From Gemmatimonadota bacterium (GTDB taxonomy: Bacteria; Gemmatimonadota; Gemmatimonadetes; Gemmatimonadales; GWC2-71-9), in contig QHUL01000055.1 of the NCBI GenBank assembly GCA_003222115.1, positions 28,944 to 92,943 of the forward strand: a stretch of DNA of 64,000 bases, in the 5' to 3' direction. Below, piece after piece: positions 8,356 through 16,637 of the stretch (position 1 is its first letter; every line of letters starts with the position of its first letter). Both the position numbers and the translations under genes were made by a program. The notes beneath the pieces are model-generated. The model worked only from the letters and a program-made list of their open reading frames with translations. It searched no databases and was not told the DNA's origin.

Positions 8356-9258
8356 TTATGCATGTCTGATTACAGGTGGTAGATCAGTAGCGAGCGCCTG
8401 GGCGACGCGCGCCGCCGTCGCCTCGTCCATCCCGCCCTTCTCCGCCAGCTCCAGCGCCGCGCGCCCCAGGGCGCGGTACAGCAACGCGTCGTCCCTGGTG
8501 AGCGACTCGAGGTGCCGTCGGATCGTCGCCTCATCGCCGCGCGCCACGGGACCCGTGAGGGCGTCCTTCGGCTCCTGGCGGGTCAGGTTCTCGAACGTGC
8601 CCTCCACGAGCGGCCGCAGCGCCTGCCACGCGTCCGTATCCGACAAGCCGGCGTGGCGCAGCAGCCGCTGCGCGATCGCCTCCACGACCACGAAGTAGTT
8701 CGACGCGAACACGGCCCCCGCGTGGTAGATCGCCTTCTGCTTGCCGCTCAACCGGAACGGTCGCATCCCGAGCTCCTGCGCGATGCCCTCCGCCGCCTGC
8801 ACCGCGCGCGGCATGCCCTCGACGGCCGCCCACGTTCCCTCGAGGCGGGCGGGCGCCGTTGCGGGATCGGAGATCGTCTGAAGCGGGTGGAGCGAGCCGA
8901 GCGCGGCGCGGGAGGGGACGAGCGGGGCCAGGGCCTCCTGGCCGAGCACGCCCGAGAGGTGCAGCACCACCTGGTCCGCGCGCACCGCTTCCGCGCGGGC
9001 CAGTACCTCGGCGAGCGGGGAGATGGCGTCGTCGCGCACGGCGAGAATGAGGACGCCCGCCTGGGCGACCCAGGCGGGCGGCTCGTCCGCGGCGCCGACC
9101 GTCAGCTCGAGTGGCTTCGGGACCGCCTTCTTCCGCCGCCCGTGCAGGCGGACGGTGTAGCCCGCCTGCACGAGGGCCAGCGCGAGCCCCACTCCTGCGC
9201 GCCCAGGCCCGATGATGCCGACGACGGGGTCCGTGACGATGTCGGCGCGGCGCGTCAC
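8356..9258 (-). CDS. Rossmann-like and DUF2520 domain protein
   Basis: The 300-residue protein starts at GTG 9258, which overlaps the stop of the S41 peptidase gene (GTGA); this start puts the dinucleotide-binding motif VVGIIGPGRAGVGLALAL near the N terminus, as in the family. The N-terminal half is an NAD(P)-binding Rossmann fold. The C-terminal half (from about residue 150, SLHPLQTISD through YHAGAVFASNYFVVVEAIA) is the all-helical DUF2520 domain, related to the dimerisation domain of ketopantoate or F420-dependent reductases. The substrate is not known. It is the last gene of the leftward operon. Confidence 0.87.
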   Translation of the reverse strand: MTRRADIVTDPVVGIIGPGRAGVGLALALVQAGYTVRLHGRRKKAVPKPLELTVGAADEPPAWVAQAGVLILAVRDDAISPLAEVLARAEAVRADQVVLHLSGVLGQEALAPLVPSRAALGSLHPLQTISDPATAPARLEGTWAAVEGMPRAVQAAEGIAQELGMRPFRLSGKQKAIYHAGAVFASNYFVVVEAIAQRLLRHAGLSDTDAWQALRPLVEGTFENLTRQEPKDALTGPVARGDEATIRRHLESLTRDDALLYRALGRAALELAEKGGMDEATAARVAQALATDLPPVIRHA

Positions 9259-10877
9259 TCGTTGCGCGGGGGGGCGCCCGGGAGCATGCCGGCGATCGCC
9301 AGGAGGTCCAGCGGCGTCCGGGCCCTGCGCGCCCATTTCAGCGCCTCCTGGACCTGGCGGTCGTCGGCCATGCGACGCCGGAACTCCGCGGGGCGGCCGA
9401 ACACGTAGCGCGCCGCCTCGTACCCCAGCTCCTGGGCGATGAGCGCCCGCGCGCCGGTCACGACGCTGTCGGGCAAGCTCACGGCGCGACCGCGCAGGCG
9501 CCGCAGCACCTCATCGACCATCGCGTCCGTCACGGCGAAGTTCGGGTCGCTCAGGCGCCCCGTTGCCTTCAGCTCCAGGGCGTATCCCGACCGCACGTCC
9601 AGGTACGCTGGGATGTTCTTGCCGAGCGCCTTCACGAAGGCGCGCTCGGCTGTCGTGAACGTGTCGGGGACCACGAACAGGTCGGGCCGGATCCCCCCGC
9701 CGCCGTACACGATGCGGCCGCGATCGGTGTGGAAGATCAGGGAGGAGTCGACCCTCGTGCTGTCCTTGCCCTGCTCCGCGGCCGCGACCTGCGCCTCCTG
9801 CTCCGCCTCGTTGCGGCTCTTGCGCTGGATGGTGCGGCCGCTCGGCGTGTACCAGCGGGCCGTCGTGAGCTTCAGCGCCGTCTCCGGCGTGAGCTGCCAC
9901 AGCGACTGCACCAGCCCCTTGCCGAACGTCGGCGTACCCACGACGAGGGCGCGGTCGTGATCTTGCAAAGCGCCCGTGATGATCTCGGCCGCGGAGGCCG
10001 TGCCCCCGTTCACGAGCACGACGATCGGCAGCTTGGGCCACGGCTGCGGCTTCGCATCGCGGTAGGTGCGCGTGGTATTGGGCGCGCGCCCGCGGGTCGC
10101 GACCACCTCCTGCCCCGGATCGAGGAACAGGTCGGTCGCGGCGATCCCCTGGTCCAGGAGACCCCCGGGGTTGCCGCGCAGGTCGAGAATCAGCGACCTC
10201 ATTCCCTTCTGGAGCAACCCGTTGATCCCCTCCGTCAGCTCCGCGGCCGACGTCTCGCTCACCGGGCTCAGGGCGATGTACCCCACGCGGTCGTCGAGCA
10301 TCATCGCGATGTTGACCGAGCGCACGTGGATCGTGGCGCGGGTCACCTTGAAGACGAGCGGCTGGTCCACGCCGACCCGGTGCACCTTCAGCTCGGCCGT
10401 CGTCCCCGGCTGCCCCCTCAGCTCCTTCACCGCCTGATCGTTCTTCCAGCCCTCGGTCGGCCGGCCGTCGAGCGCGACGATCCGGTCGCCCGTCTGGATG
10501 CCGGCCCGCTCGGCCGGCGTCTCAGGCAGCGGCGCGACCACGGTGATCCAGCCGTCGCGCACGTCGATCTGGATGCCCAAGCCGCCGTAGTTCCCCGTGG
10601 TCTGCTCGGAGAGGAGCCGGAAATCGTCCGGCTTCAGGAACACCGAGTACGGGTCGTGGAGCTCGTCCAACAGACCGTCGATCGCCATCTGGTAGAGCCG
10701 TCGCTCGTCGAGCGAGTCGACGTAGTAGTCGGCCACGTGCGCCAGCACGTCCTCGAACAGGCGTGCCTGCTGATAGACGGATCCCGTGGGTCCCGCCTCC
10801 CGTTGCAGCAGCCAGCCGCCGGTCGCGAGCGCGACCACGGCGATGCCGGCGACGACGGACAGCTTGCGAACGTTCAT
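9255..10877 (-). CDS. S41 family carboxy-terminal processing protease
   Basis: This is a periplasmic serine protease of the CtpA/Prc type that trims unstructured C termini. The 540-residue protein starts at ATG 10877, which overlaps the tmk stop (ATGA). A membrane anchor or signal segment (VVAGIAVVALATGGWLL) comes first, then the helical N-terminal domain, a PDZ domain (about 90-175, YGGLGIQIDVRDG to LKVHRVG) and the S41 domain with LDLRGNPGG, catalytic Ser in NGGTASAAEI and catalytic Lys in FGKGLVQ. The tail beyond about residue 400 is extended relative to the short members of the family. Confidence 0.94.
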   Translation of the reverse strand: MNVRKLSVVAGIAVVALATGGWLLQREAGPTGSVYQQARLFEDVLAHVADYYVDSLDERRLYQMAIDGLLDELHDPYSVFLKPDDFRLLSEQTTGNYGGLGIQIDVRDGWITVVAPLPETPAERAGIQTGDRIVALDGRPTEGWKNDQAVKELRGQPGTTAELKVHRVGVDQPLVFKVTRATIHVRSVNIAMMLDDRVGYIALSPVSETSAAELTEGINGLLQKGMRSLILDLRGNPGGLLDQGIAATDLFLDPGQEVVATRGRAPNTTRTYRDAKPQPWPKLPIVVLVNGGTASAAEIITGALQDHDRALVVGTPTFGKGLVQSLWQLTPETALKLTTARWYTPSGRTIQRKSRNEAEQEAQVAAAEQGKDSTRVDSSLIFHTDRGRIVYGGGGIRPDLFVVPDTFTTAERAFVKALGKNIPAYLDVRSGYALELKATGRLSDPNFAVTDAMVDEVLRRLRGRAVSLPDSVVTGARALIAQELGYEAARYVFGRPAEFRRRMADDRQVQEALKWARRARTPLDLLAIAGMLPGAPPRNE

Positions 10878-11518
10878 GACATGCCTCGCGTTGAGAGTGC
10901 GGCCGCCGCCGTGACCTCCCGCCACGCGGCTTCCTGCACCGCTTGCCGTGACCGCGACGCGTCGACGTGCACGACGCCCGGCCCCTGCGCCCGTCGATAC
11001 GCCTCGCGCACGCGGGCGTGAAACGCGTCGTCCTGGCGCTCGATCCGGTCCTGGACCTTGCGCGCCGTGCGCTGCCGCTCGCGGCCCAGCTCCACCGGCA
11101 CGTCCAGCACCAGCGTGACGTCGGGGACGAGCCCGCCGGTCGCGAGCCGGATGGCCTGGGCCACCTCCGCCGCCGGCAACCCGGCGCCCGCCACCTGGTA
11201 GGCCATCGTCGAGAGGTCGAACCGATCGGCCACGACCACCTGCCCCTCGTCGAGGGCCGGCCGGATGACGTGGTGGACCAGGTCGGCCCGCGCCGCGAGG
11301 AACAGGAACAGCTCGGCCACCGGGGCCACCTCGTGGGGAAACTGGAGCGCCAGCTTGCGCGCCGCTTCCGCCACCGGTGTGCCGCCGGGCTGCCGCACCG
11401 CGACCACGCGGCGGCCGTCGGCCCGCAGCCGCGCGGCGAGCCAGCGCACCAGCGTCGACTTCCCCGCCCCCTCGGGGCCCTCCACCACGATGAACAGCCC
11501 GGACGCCGAGCCGTTCAT
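10874..11518 (-). CDS. tmk: Thymidylate kinase
   Basis: The enzyme phosphorylates dTMP to dTDP for DNA synthesis. It has 214 residues, normal for the family. The P-loop GPEGAGKST is at residues 14-22, the DR(F/Y) dTMP-binding motif appears as ADRFDLSTMAYQ, and the LID region has the arginine-rich ELGRERQRTARKVQDRIE. ATG 11518 overlaps the ylbF stop (ATGA), and its own stop overlaps the protease start, so the gene is translationally coupled on both sides. Confidence 0.95.
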   Translation of the reverse strand: MNGSASGLFIVVEGPEGAGKSTLVRWLAARLRADGRRVVAVRQPGGTPVAEAARKLALQFPHEVAPVAELFLFLAARADLVHHVIRPALDEGQVVVADRFDLSTMAYQVAGAGLPAAEVAQAIRLATGGLVPDVTLVLDVPVELGRERQRTARKVQDRIERQDDAFHARVREAYRRAQGPGVVHVDASRSRQAVQEAAWREVTAAAALSTRGMS

Positions 11519-11868
11519 CCCAGGGTGATGATGGGGCTCGCCGCCCCCTGCTTCATCCCTTCAAAGATCTTCGCGTTGATCTTCGTCATCAGCTTCTCGA
11601 AGTTCGCCTGAGCCGCCACCACTGCCTGATACACCGGATTCGCCTGGAGGCTTTGGAGCGCGCGGTCGTACTGCTCGACCGCCTCGCGCGGCGGCTCGCG
11701 CCCCTCCTGGGCGGCCCGCTCGATCTCCTGCGCCAGCCGCTCGACCTCGGCGAGCTGCTGCCGGCAGGCGGCTTCCTCGCGGAGCCGCTCGCTGGCGCGC
11801 AGGAACGCCTTGTATTCGTCGGTCTGGCCCAACAGCCGACCGAGCTCGAGCGCCTTGGGATCGATCAC
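11515..11868 (-). CDS. YlbF family regulator
   Basis: The 117-residue, largely helical, charged protein starts at GTG 11868, overlapping the prmC stop (GTGA); longer upstream readings of this frame are only prmC antiframe. The sequence runs IDPKALELGRLLGQTDEYKA, then a Gln/Glu-rich helix and NPVYQAVVAAQANFEKLM near the end, the pattern of the YlbF/YmcA/DUF964 group. In Bacillus such proteins form the RicAFT complex that affects RNase Y activity and development. Whether that role holds in a Gram-negative type organism is unknown. Confidence 0.8.
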   Translation of the reverse strand: MIDPKALELGRLLGQTDEYKAFLRASERLREEAACRQQLAEVERLAQEIERAAQEGREPPREAVEQYDRALQSLQANPVYQAVVAAQANFEKLMTKINAKIFEGMKQGAASPIITLG

Positions 11869-12782
11869 GCGGCCTCCGCGGCGCAGGCCAGCGCGTAGCG
11901 CGGCCGGCCGAACAGATCCTCGCGCACGACGACGCGGGTCCACCCGGACGCCCGCGCCAGCGCCCGCACCGCGTCGGCGCGGCGCTCGTCGATCTCGAGC
12001 GCCAGCAGTCCACCCGGCTCGAGCACCCGCTGCGCGCCCACGAGGAGAGCGCGCGTCGCGTCCAGACCATCGGGTCCGCTCACCAGGGCTGCGCGCGGCT
12101 CGAACAGCCGCACGGAGGCGTCGACGGCAGCGTACTCCTGATCGGTGAGGTACGGCGGATTCGCCACCACGGCGCCGCAGCGCTCGCCCGCGAGCGGCGC
12201 CAGCAGGTCGCCGACCCGCACCTCGACGGGCACGGGGGGCCGCACCAGCGCCACGTTCTCGCACGCGAGCGCCGCCGCCTCCGAGCATCGCTCGACCGCG
12301 ATCACGCGATCGAAGGTTCCCTCGAGCGCGAGGCTCAGGGCGATGCACCCGCATCCGGTACCGATATCCGCGACGACGCCACCCTTCCCCCCGACCGCCA
12401 GGGAGTCCTTTAGGGTTCCCCCTTTCCTCTTCCCCGCTTCGCGGGCCCAGTCCAACACCAGATCCACCAGCCCTTCCGTCTCCGGCCGGGGGATCAGCGC
12501 GCGCGGATCGAGCCGCAGCTCCAACCGCCGGAACGAGACGCGGCCGACCGCGTACGCGAACGGCACGCCGCTCGCGCGCCGCGCCACCGCGTCGCGGAAG
12601 CGGGCCACCTCGGGCGGCGCCGCGCGGTCCCGGCGCAACCATACCTCCCCCGGACTCGCACCGGTCACGGCCGCCCACAGGAGCGTGGCCTCGCGCCGCG
12701 CCTCCGCCGTCACCCGCGCGAGCCGCTCCACTGCCCGCTCCAGCTCGCCGGCGATGGTCTCCTGCTGCGCGGGCTCAAGCAC
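11865..12782 (-). CDS. prmC: Peptide chain release factor N5-glutamine methyltransferase
   Basis: PrmC methylates the glutamine of the GGQ motif of release factors, and its gene follows prfA here as in many bacteria. The 305-residue protein has a helical N-terminal domain, the SAM-binding motif ADIGTGCGCIALSLAL and the catalytic NPPY (VVANPPYLTDQEY). GTG 12782 overlaps the prfA stop by 8 nt. Odd feature: between RPETEGLVDLVLDWA and the SAM motif there is a Lys/Gly-rich insert, GKRKGGTLKDSLAVGGKGG, where relatives have a short link. The DNA behind it resembles a segment of hyuA (22308-22337). Confidence 0.93.
   Translation of the reverse strand: MLEPAQQETIAGELERAVERLARVTAEARREATLLWAAVTGASPGEVWLRRDRAAPPEVARFRDAVARRASGVPFAYAVGRVSFRRLELRLDPRALIPRPETEGLVDLVLDWAREAGKRKGGTLKDSLAVGGKGGVVADIGTGCGCIALSLALEGTFDRVIAVERCSEAAALACENVALVRPPVPVEVRVGDLLAPLAGERCGAVVANPPYLTDQEYAAVDASVRLFEPRAALVSGPDGLDATRALLVGAQRVLEPGGLLALEIDERRADAVRALARASGWTRVVVREDLFGRPRYALACAAEAA
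12392..12420 (-). repeat. Short shared repeat inside prmC
   Basis: On the + strand the 20 bases from 12392 read CGACCGCCAGGGAGTCCTTT and match 22308-22327 in hyuA at 19 of 20 positions; similarity then continues more weakly to a CCC run. The frame used is the same in both genes (Lys-Asp-Ser-Leu in each protein), and in both it lies in a segment that relatives lack or keep short. This suggests an in-frame insertion repeat. Confidence 0.55.
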
Positions 12783-13833
12783 TGAGGCGTTCCTTTTCTC
12801 CCGCGAGCTTCAGCGCGTTGATGAGCTCGTTCAGCTTGCCGTTCAGCACGGCCTCGAGGTCGTGGACGGTGTGGTGGATGCGATGATCGGTGACGCGGTT
12901 CTGCGGAAAGTTGTAGGTGCGGATCTTGGCCGAGCGGTCGCCGGTGCCGACCATGGCGCGGCGGTCCCGCGCCCGCACCGCCTCCTGCTCGGCGACCATG
13001 CGGTCGAGCAGCCGCGACCGCAGGATCTCGAGCGCCTTGATCTTGTTCTGGAGCTGGGACTTCTGGTCCTGGCACTGCACCACGATGCCGCTGGGGAGGT
13101 GGGTGACGCGCACGGCCGAGTCGGTCGTGTTCACGCTCTGGCCGCCCGGGCCGGACGAGCGGAAGACGTCGATGCGGAGGTCCTTGTCCTCGATCTTCAC
13201 CTCCACCTCCTCCGCTTCCGGGAGCACGGCCACCGTCGCGGCGGAGGTATGGATGCGGCCCTGCGACTCGGTGGTCGGCACCCGCTGGACGCGATGCACG
13301 CCTGACTCGTAGCGCAGGGTGCCGTACGCCTTGGGACCGCGGGCCGCGAAGACGGCCTCCTTCAGCCCGCCGAGGTTGCCCTCAGAGAGCGACAGAACCT
13401 CCACCTTCCAGCGCTGCTGTTCCGCGAAGCGCGTGTACATGCGAAACAGCTCGGCGGCGAACAGTGCCGCTTCGTCGCCCCCGGTCCCGGCGCGGATCTC
13501 CACGATGGCGTCGCGGTCGTCGAGCGGATCGGTGGGGGCCAGGAGCTCGGTCAGCTCGCGCTCCAGCCGCTCGATATCGGGCCGCAGCCGCTCCACGTCC
13601 GCCCGCGCCAGCTGCGCCAGCTCGGGGTCTTTCTCCTGCAGCACCTCGCGGGCCTGCCCCAGTTCGGCGCGCAGCCGCTCCAGACGCTGATGCGTCTGGC
13701 GGATGCCATCGAGCCGCGCGTGCTCGCGGCCCAGCTGCTTCAGCTTGGCCGGGTTCCGCGCGGTCTCGGGGTCGGCCAGCTCATGGGCGACCTCCTCCGC
13801 CCGCGCGAGCGCCTGGCGGAGTCGGGCCTCCAC
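12775..13833 (-). CDS. prfA: Peptide chain release factor 1
   Basis: RF1 releases finished polypeptides at UAA and UAG codons. The 352 residues are of normal length. The N-terminal coiled coil is followed by GTGGDEAALFAAELFRMYTRFAE and the peptidyl-hydrolysis motif GGQ in SSGPGGQSVNTTDSAVRVTH; the C-terminal end has the usual helix and ELINAL region. The start is GTG 13833, 3 nt after the rpmE stop. The methyltransferase that modifies its GGQ glutamine is the next gene of the operon. Confidence 0.96.
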   Translation of the reverse strand: MEARLRQALARAEEVAHELADPETARNPAKLKQLGREHARLDGIRQTHQRLERLRAELGQAREVLQEKDPELAQLARADVERLRPDIERLERELTELLAPTDPLDDRDAIVEIRAGTGGDEAALFAAELFRMYTRFAEQQRWKVEVLSLSEGNLGGLKEAVFAARGPKAYGTLRYESGVHRVQRVPTTESQGRIHTSAATVAVLPEAEEVEVKIEDKDLRIDVFRSSGPGGQSVNTTDSAVRVTHLPSGIVVQCQDQKSQLQNKIKALEILRSRLLDRMVAEQEAVRARDRRAMVGTGDRSAKIRTYNFPQNRVTDHRIHHTVHDLEAVLNGKLNELINALKLAGEKERLSA

Positions 13834-13836
13834 GGC

Positions 13837-14049
13837 TCAGCCCCCGACCGTTTCCTTCCCGTACTTCTGGCGGAACCGCTCCACGCGTCCGGCCGTGTCC
13901 ACGAGCTTCTGCTTCCCCGTGAAGTAGGGGTGGCACTTGGCGCAGATCTCCACGTGGATGACGGGGATCGTGGAGCGCGTCACGAAGCTGTTGCCGCAGG
14001 CGCACTGCACGGTGGCCCGCTGATAGGCAGGGTGAATCCCGGGTTTCAC
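13837..14049 (-). CDS. rpmE: Ribosomal protein L31
   Basis: The 70-residue protein of the large ribosomal subunit is of normal length for a zinc-binding (C+) L31. The four cysteines are at 16, 18, 36 and 39 (QCACGN and [14 protein letters not shown]). It starts at GTG 14049 with GAGGA about 9 nt upstream. It is the first gene of the leftward operon that runs to DUF2520; the -10-like box at 14094-14099 fits as its promoter. Confidence 0.96.
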   Translation of the reverse strand: MKPGIHPAYQRATVQCACGNSFVTRSTIPVIHVEICAKCHPYFTGKQKLVDTAGRVERFRQKYGKETVGG

Positions 14050-14093
14050 TGGCGCTGTCCTCGAGTCGAATGTGCCGACGGTACGAAGCCGGA

Positions 14094-14123
14094 AATATAA
14101 CTGGCGCCGTCACTTGGCTGCAA
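14094..14123 (-). promoter_or_regulatory. Likely promoter of the rpmE operon
   Basis: On the minus strand, TATATT (14099-14094) lies 18 nt downstream of TTGCAG (14123-14118). It is in the 164-nt divergent region between rpmE and the Crp/Fnr gene, with a leader of about 40 nt to the GTG of rpmE. The -10 box is good and the -35 box is weak. Confidence 0.5.
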
Positions 14124-14143
14124 GGCGCGCGGTGCGCACTGAT

Positions 14144-14172
14144 TTGACACCGGCCTCGGAACCGCGTAAGCT
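14144..14172 (+). promoter_or_regulatory. Sigma-70 type promoter of the Crp/Fnr-family gene
   Basis: A perfect -35 box TTGACA (14144-14149), a 17-nt spacer and TAAGCT (14167-14172) as -10. Transcription would start near 14179 and leave a leader of about 35 nt with an AGGAAGAG ribosome binding site before GTG 14214. This is the best consensus promoter I found in the window. Confidence 0.7.
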
Positions 14173-14213
14173 TGCCCCCCGAGAGTCTCTCATCCTCTTA
14201 GGAAGAGCCACCC

Positions 14214-14885
14214 GTGTCGACGACGGCGATTCTCCTGAAAGTTCCGCTCTTCAGCCAACTTGAGCCCGCCGAACTGGAGCGGGTGACGGAGATCTCGCGC
14301 GAGCGCACCTATCCCAGGAACTCGGTCATCCTCTTCGAAGACGACCCGGGCGACGCGCTCTACGTGGTCGCCGAGGGCCAGGTGAAGGTGGTGCTCATCG
14401 GCGAGGATGGGCGCGAAGTGATCCTGTCGGTGCTGGGCGAGGGCGAGTTCTTCGGCGAGATGGCGCTGATCGACGACGAGCCCCGCTCGGCCCACGTGAT
14501 CGCGATGGAGGACTCCACGCTGCTGGTGCTGCGGCGCGAGGATTTCCAGGGCATCCTGAAGCAGACCCCGTCCATCGCGCTGGCGCTGTTGCGCGAGCTG
14601 TCGCGGCGGCTGCGCCGCGTGGACGAGAAGGTCGGCAGCCTCGTGCTGCTCGACGTGAACGGCCGCGTCGCCCAGCTGCTGCTCGATCTCGCCGACGAGG
14701 CGGGGTCGAATCGCATCACGCGCCGCCTCACCCACCACACCATCGCCCAGATGATCGGCTCCAGTCGTGAGACCGTGAGCCGCACCATGCGGGAGCTCGT
14801 CGACAAGGGATACATCGAGGTGAGCCGGCGCGAGATCCTTATCCGCGACCGCGCCGCGCTGGAAGTCTCCGCGGGGCGCTCGTGA
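14214..14885 (+). CDS. Crp/Fnr family transcriptional regulator
   Basis: The 223-residue protein has an N-terminal cyclic-nucleotide-binding-type beta roll (about 1-120, with VLGEGEFFGEMALIDDEPRSAHV as the phosphate-binding cassette), a long dimerisation helix and a C-terminal winged helix with the recognition helix SSRETVSRTMRELVDKGYIEV. The cassette retains the GE and R-S-A positions typical of cAMP- or cGMP-binding members, but the ligand cannot be decided. There are no N-terminal cysteines for an Fe-S cluster, so it is not FNR itself. The start is GTG 14214, with AGGAAGAG upstream. Confidence 0.92.
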   Translation: MSTTAILLKVPLFSQLEPAELERVTEISRERTYPRNSVILFEDDPGDALYVVAEGQVKVVLIGEDGREVILSVLGEGEFFGEMALIDDEPRSAHVIAMEDSTLLVLRREDFQGILKQTPSIALALLRELSRRLRRVDEKVGSLVLLDVNGRVAQLLLDLADEAGSNRITRRLTHHTIAQMIGSSRETVSRTMRELVDKGYIEVSRREILIRDRAALEVSAGRS

Positions 14886-14962
14886 GGCGGGTCACCGTCG
14901 CCGGGTGAGGCTGCGGCTTATCCTACGTGCATGGCTTTCCGTAACTTAGCCCAGGAACCCGG

Positions 14963-15841
14963 GTGCCCAAAGGCCAGACCTACACGGTGACTTTCTGGGG
15001 GACGCGGGGCTCGATCCCCACCCCCGGCGTCCACACCGCCCGCTACGGTGGGAACACGCCGTGCGTGACCGTGCAACGTGCCGGTGGCCGCGTGGTCATC
15101 CTCGACGCGGGCACCGGGATCCGCCCACTGGGGCTGGAGCTCGTGGGGCCGCAGAACGGCGCGGTGAACGCGGAGATCCTGCTGTCGCACGCGCACTGGG
15201 ATCACATCCAGGGGCTCCCCCATTTCAAGCCCTTCTTCGCGGCGGGGAACGCGGTGCGCATCTGGGGGCCGCGGCAGGGAACCACGTCGCTCGAGGCGAT
15301 TCTGCGGCAGCAGATGGATCCGGCCGTGTTCCCCGTGCCCCTCGACGCCTTGTCGGCGCAGCTGACCGTGCAGCAAGTGGACGCGGGGGAGTTCACCGTG
15401 GGTGAGTTCCGCGTGCGGGCGATGCGCCTGCGGCACCCGGGGACCACGCTGGGCTTTCGGCTGACGCCGCTCACCGGCGGCCCCAGCATGGCCTACGTGA
15501 CGGACAACGAGCTCGGCACGGGCGGGAGCTACGACACGCCGGCGAACTGGCGCAAGGACTTCACGACGTTCCTCGCGGGTGTGGATCTGCTGATCCACGA
15601 CGCGATGTACACACCGCAGGAGCTGGAATCGCACCGCGGGTGGGGGCACTCGACGTTCGTGGAAGCGGTGGCGGTGGCCGCCGAAGCGGGCGCGAACCGG
15701 CTCGTGCTGTTCCATCATGAGCCCGAGCACGGCGACGCCGCGATCGACGACATGCTCGCGCAGGCCCGGCGGCAGGCGAAAGCCAAAGGCCTGCCCGCCG
15801 AGATCCTGGCCGCCCAAGAAGGCGTCACTCTGACTCTCTGA
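14963..15841 (+). CDS. MBL-fold metallohydrolase, PhnP/cyclic phosphodiesterase-like
   Basis: The 292-residue protein starts VTFWGTRGSIPTPG and has the metal motif HAHWDH at residues 76-81, with later ligands in MRLRHPG, VTDNE and LLIHDAMY, and FHHEPEH near the C terminus. This pattern is typical of the MBL subgroup whose members often occur with signalling domains; the physiological substrate is unknown. The start is GTG 14963 with CCAGGA upstream. A TAACTT box at 14942-14947 may serve as its own -10. Confidence 0.85.
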   Translation: MPKGQTYTVTFWGTRGSIPTPGVHTARYGGNTPCVTVQRAGGRVVILDAGTGIRPLGLELVGPQNGAVNAEILLSHAHWDHIQGLPHFKPFFAAGNAVRIWGPRQGTTSLEAILRQQMDPAVFPVPLDALSAQLTVQQVDAGEFTVGEFRVRAMRLRHPGTTLGFRLTPLTGGPSMAYVTDNELGTGGSYDTPANWRKDFTTFLAGVDLLIHDAMYTPQELESHRGWGHSTFVEAVAVAAEAGANRLVLFHHEPEHGDAAIDDMLAQARRQAKAKGLPAEILAAQEGVTLTL

Positions 15842-15857
15842 CCAAGGAGACGTAGCC

Positions 15858-16565
15858 ATGCGTTCGCGTTCGATGGTCGCCCTCTGCTCCCTGGTCGCGC
15901 TCGCGGCCGGCGCGGGCGGGCTGTCCGCCCAAGGGCGCGCGGACTCCCGTCCGGGCCTCGCGGTGTTCCCGATCTGGAACAGCGGCTCCTACGGTCAGGA
16001 CAAGGAGAACTTCGACGCGCTGCAGAAGGGCATGGCCGCGATGATCATCTCCGAGCTCGCGGCGAACCCGGGGGCCCGCGTGGTGGAGCGCGAGGAGCTG
16101 CAACGCCTGCTCGAGGAGCAGAACCTCGGGGCCTCGGGGCGGGTGGACGATGCGACCGCCGCGAAGGTCGGCAAGCTCGTCGGCGCGCGCTACGTGGTGA
16201 CGGGGACGTTCATCGATTTCTACGGCGACTTCCGCGTGGACCTGCATCTCGTCAACGTCGAGACGAGCGAGATCATGAAGGTCGAGAAGGAGAACATGCG
16301 GCGGGACCACCTGTTCGACATCATCCGCAACGTGTCCCAGCGGCTGATGAAGGACGCGAGCCTGCCGCCGCTCCCCAAGCAGGCCTCGGACGCGCGGATG
16401 AGTCGTCAGATTCCGACGGACGCCCTCACCTACTACTCACGCGCCCTGCTGTACCAGGACCGCGGGCAGAAGGACAAGGCGATCGACATGTACAATCGGG
16501 CGCTCGAGGTGTTCCCGCAGTACGCCGAGGCCACCGAGGGGTTGCAGCGCCTGAAGACCTCCTAA
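15858..16565 (+). CDS. CsgG/FlgO-like exported protein with TPR-type tail
   Basis: The 235-residue protein has a signal peptide ending Leu-Ser-Ala-Gln near residue 26, then GLAVFPIWNSG and a domain resembling CsgG/HfaB or FlgO proteins (VVEREELQRLLEEQ, ARYVVTGTFIDFYGDFRVDLHLVNVET). The last 45 residues (ALTYYSRALLYQDRGQKDKA) form one tetratricopeptide-like repeat. AAGGAG lies 10 nt before ATG 15858. It is not a lipoprotein by lipobox, unlike true CsgG, so a periplasmic accessory role is more likely than a secretion pore. Confidence 0.75.
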   Translation: MRSRSMVALCSLVALAAGAGGLSAQGRADSRPGLAVFPIWNSGSYGQDKENFDALQKGMAAMIISELAANPGARVVEREELQRLLEEQNLGASGRVDDATAAKVGKLVGARYVVTGTFIDFYGDFRVDLHLVNVETSEIMKVEKENMRRDHLFDIIRNVSQRLMKDASLPPLPKQASDARMSRQIPTDALTYYSRALLYQDRGQKDKAIDMYNRALEVFPQYAEATEGLQRLKTS

Positions 16566-16637
16566 TCGCATGCAGCCGCGCCGGGCGCCCCGGAAGACGG
16601 CGAAGGCGGCGAGCGCCATGGCGACGAGCGACAGGCC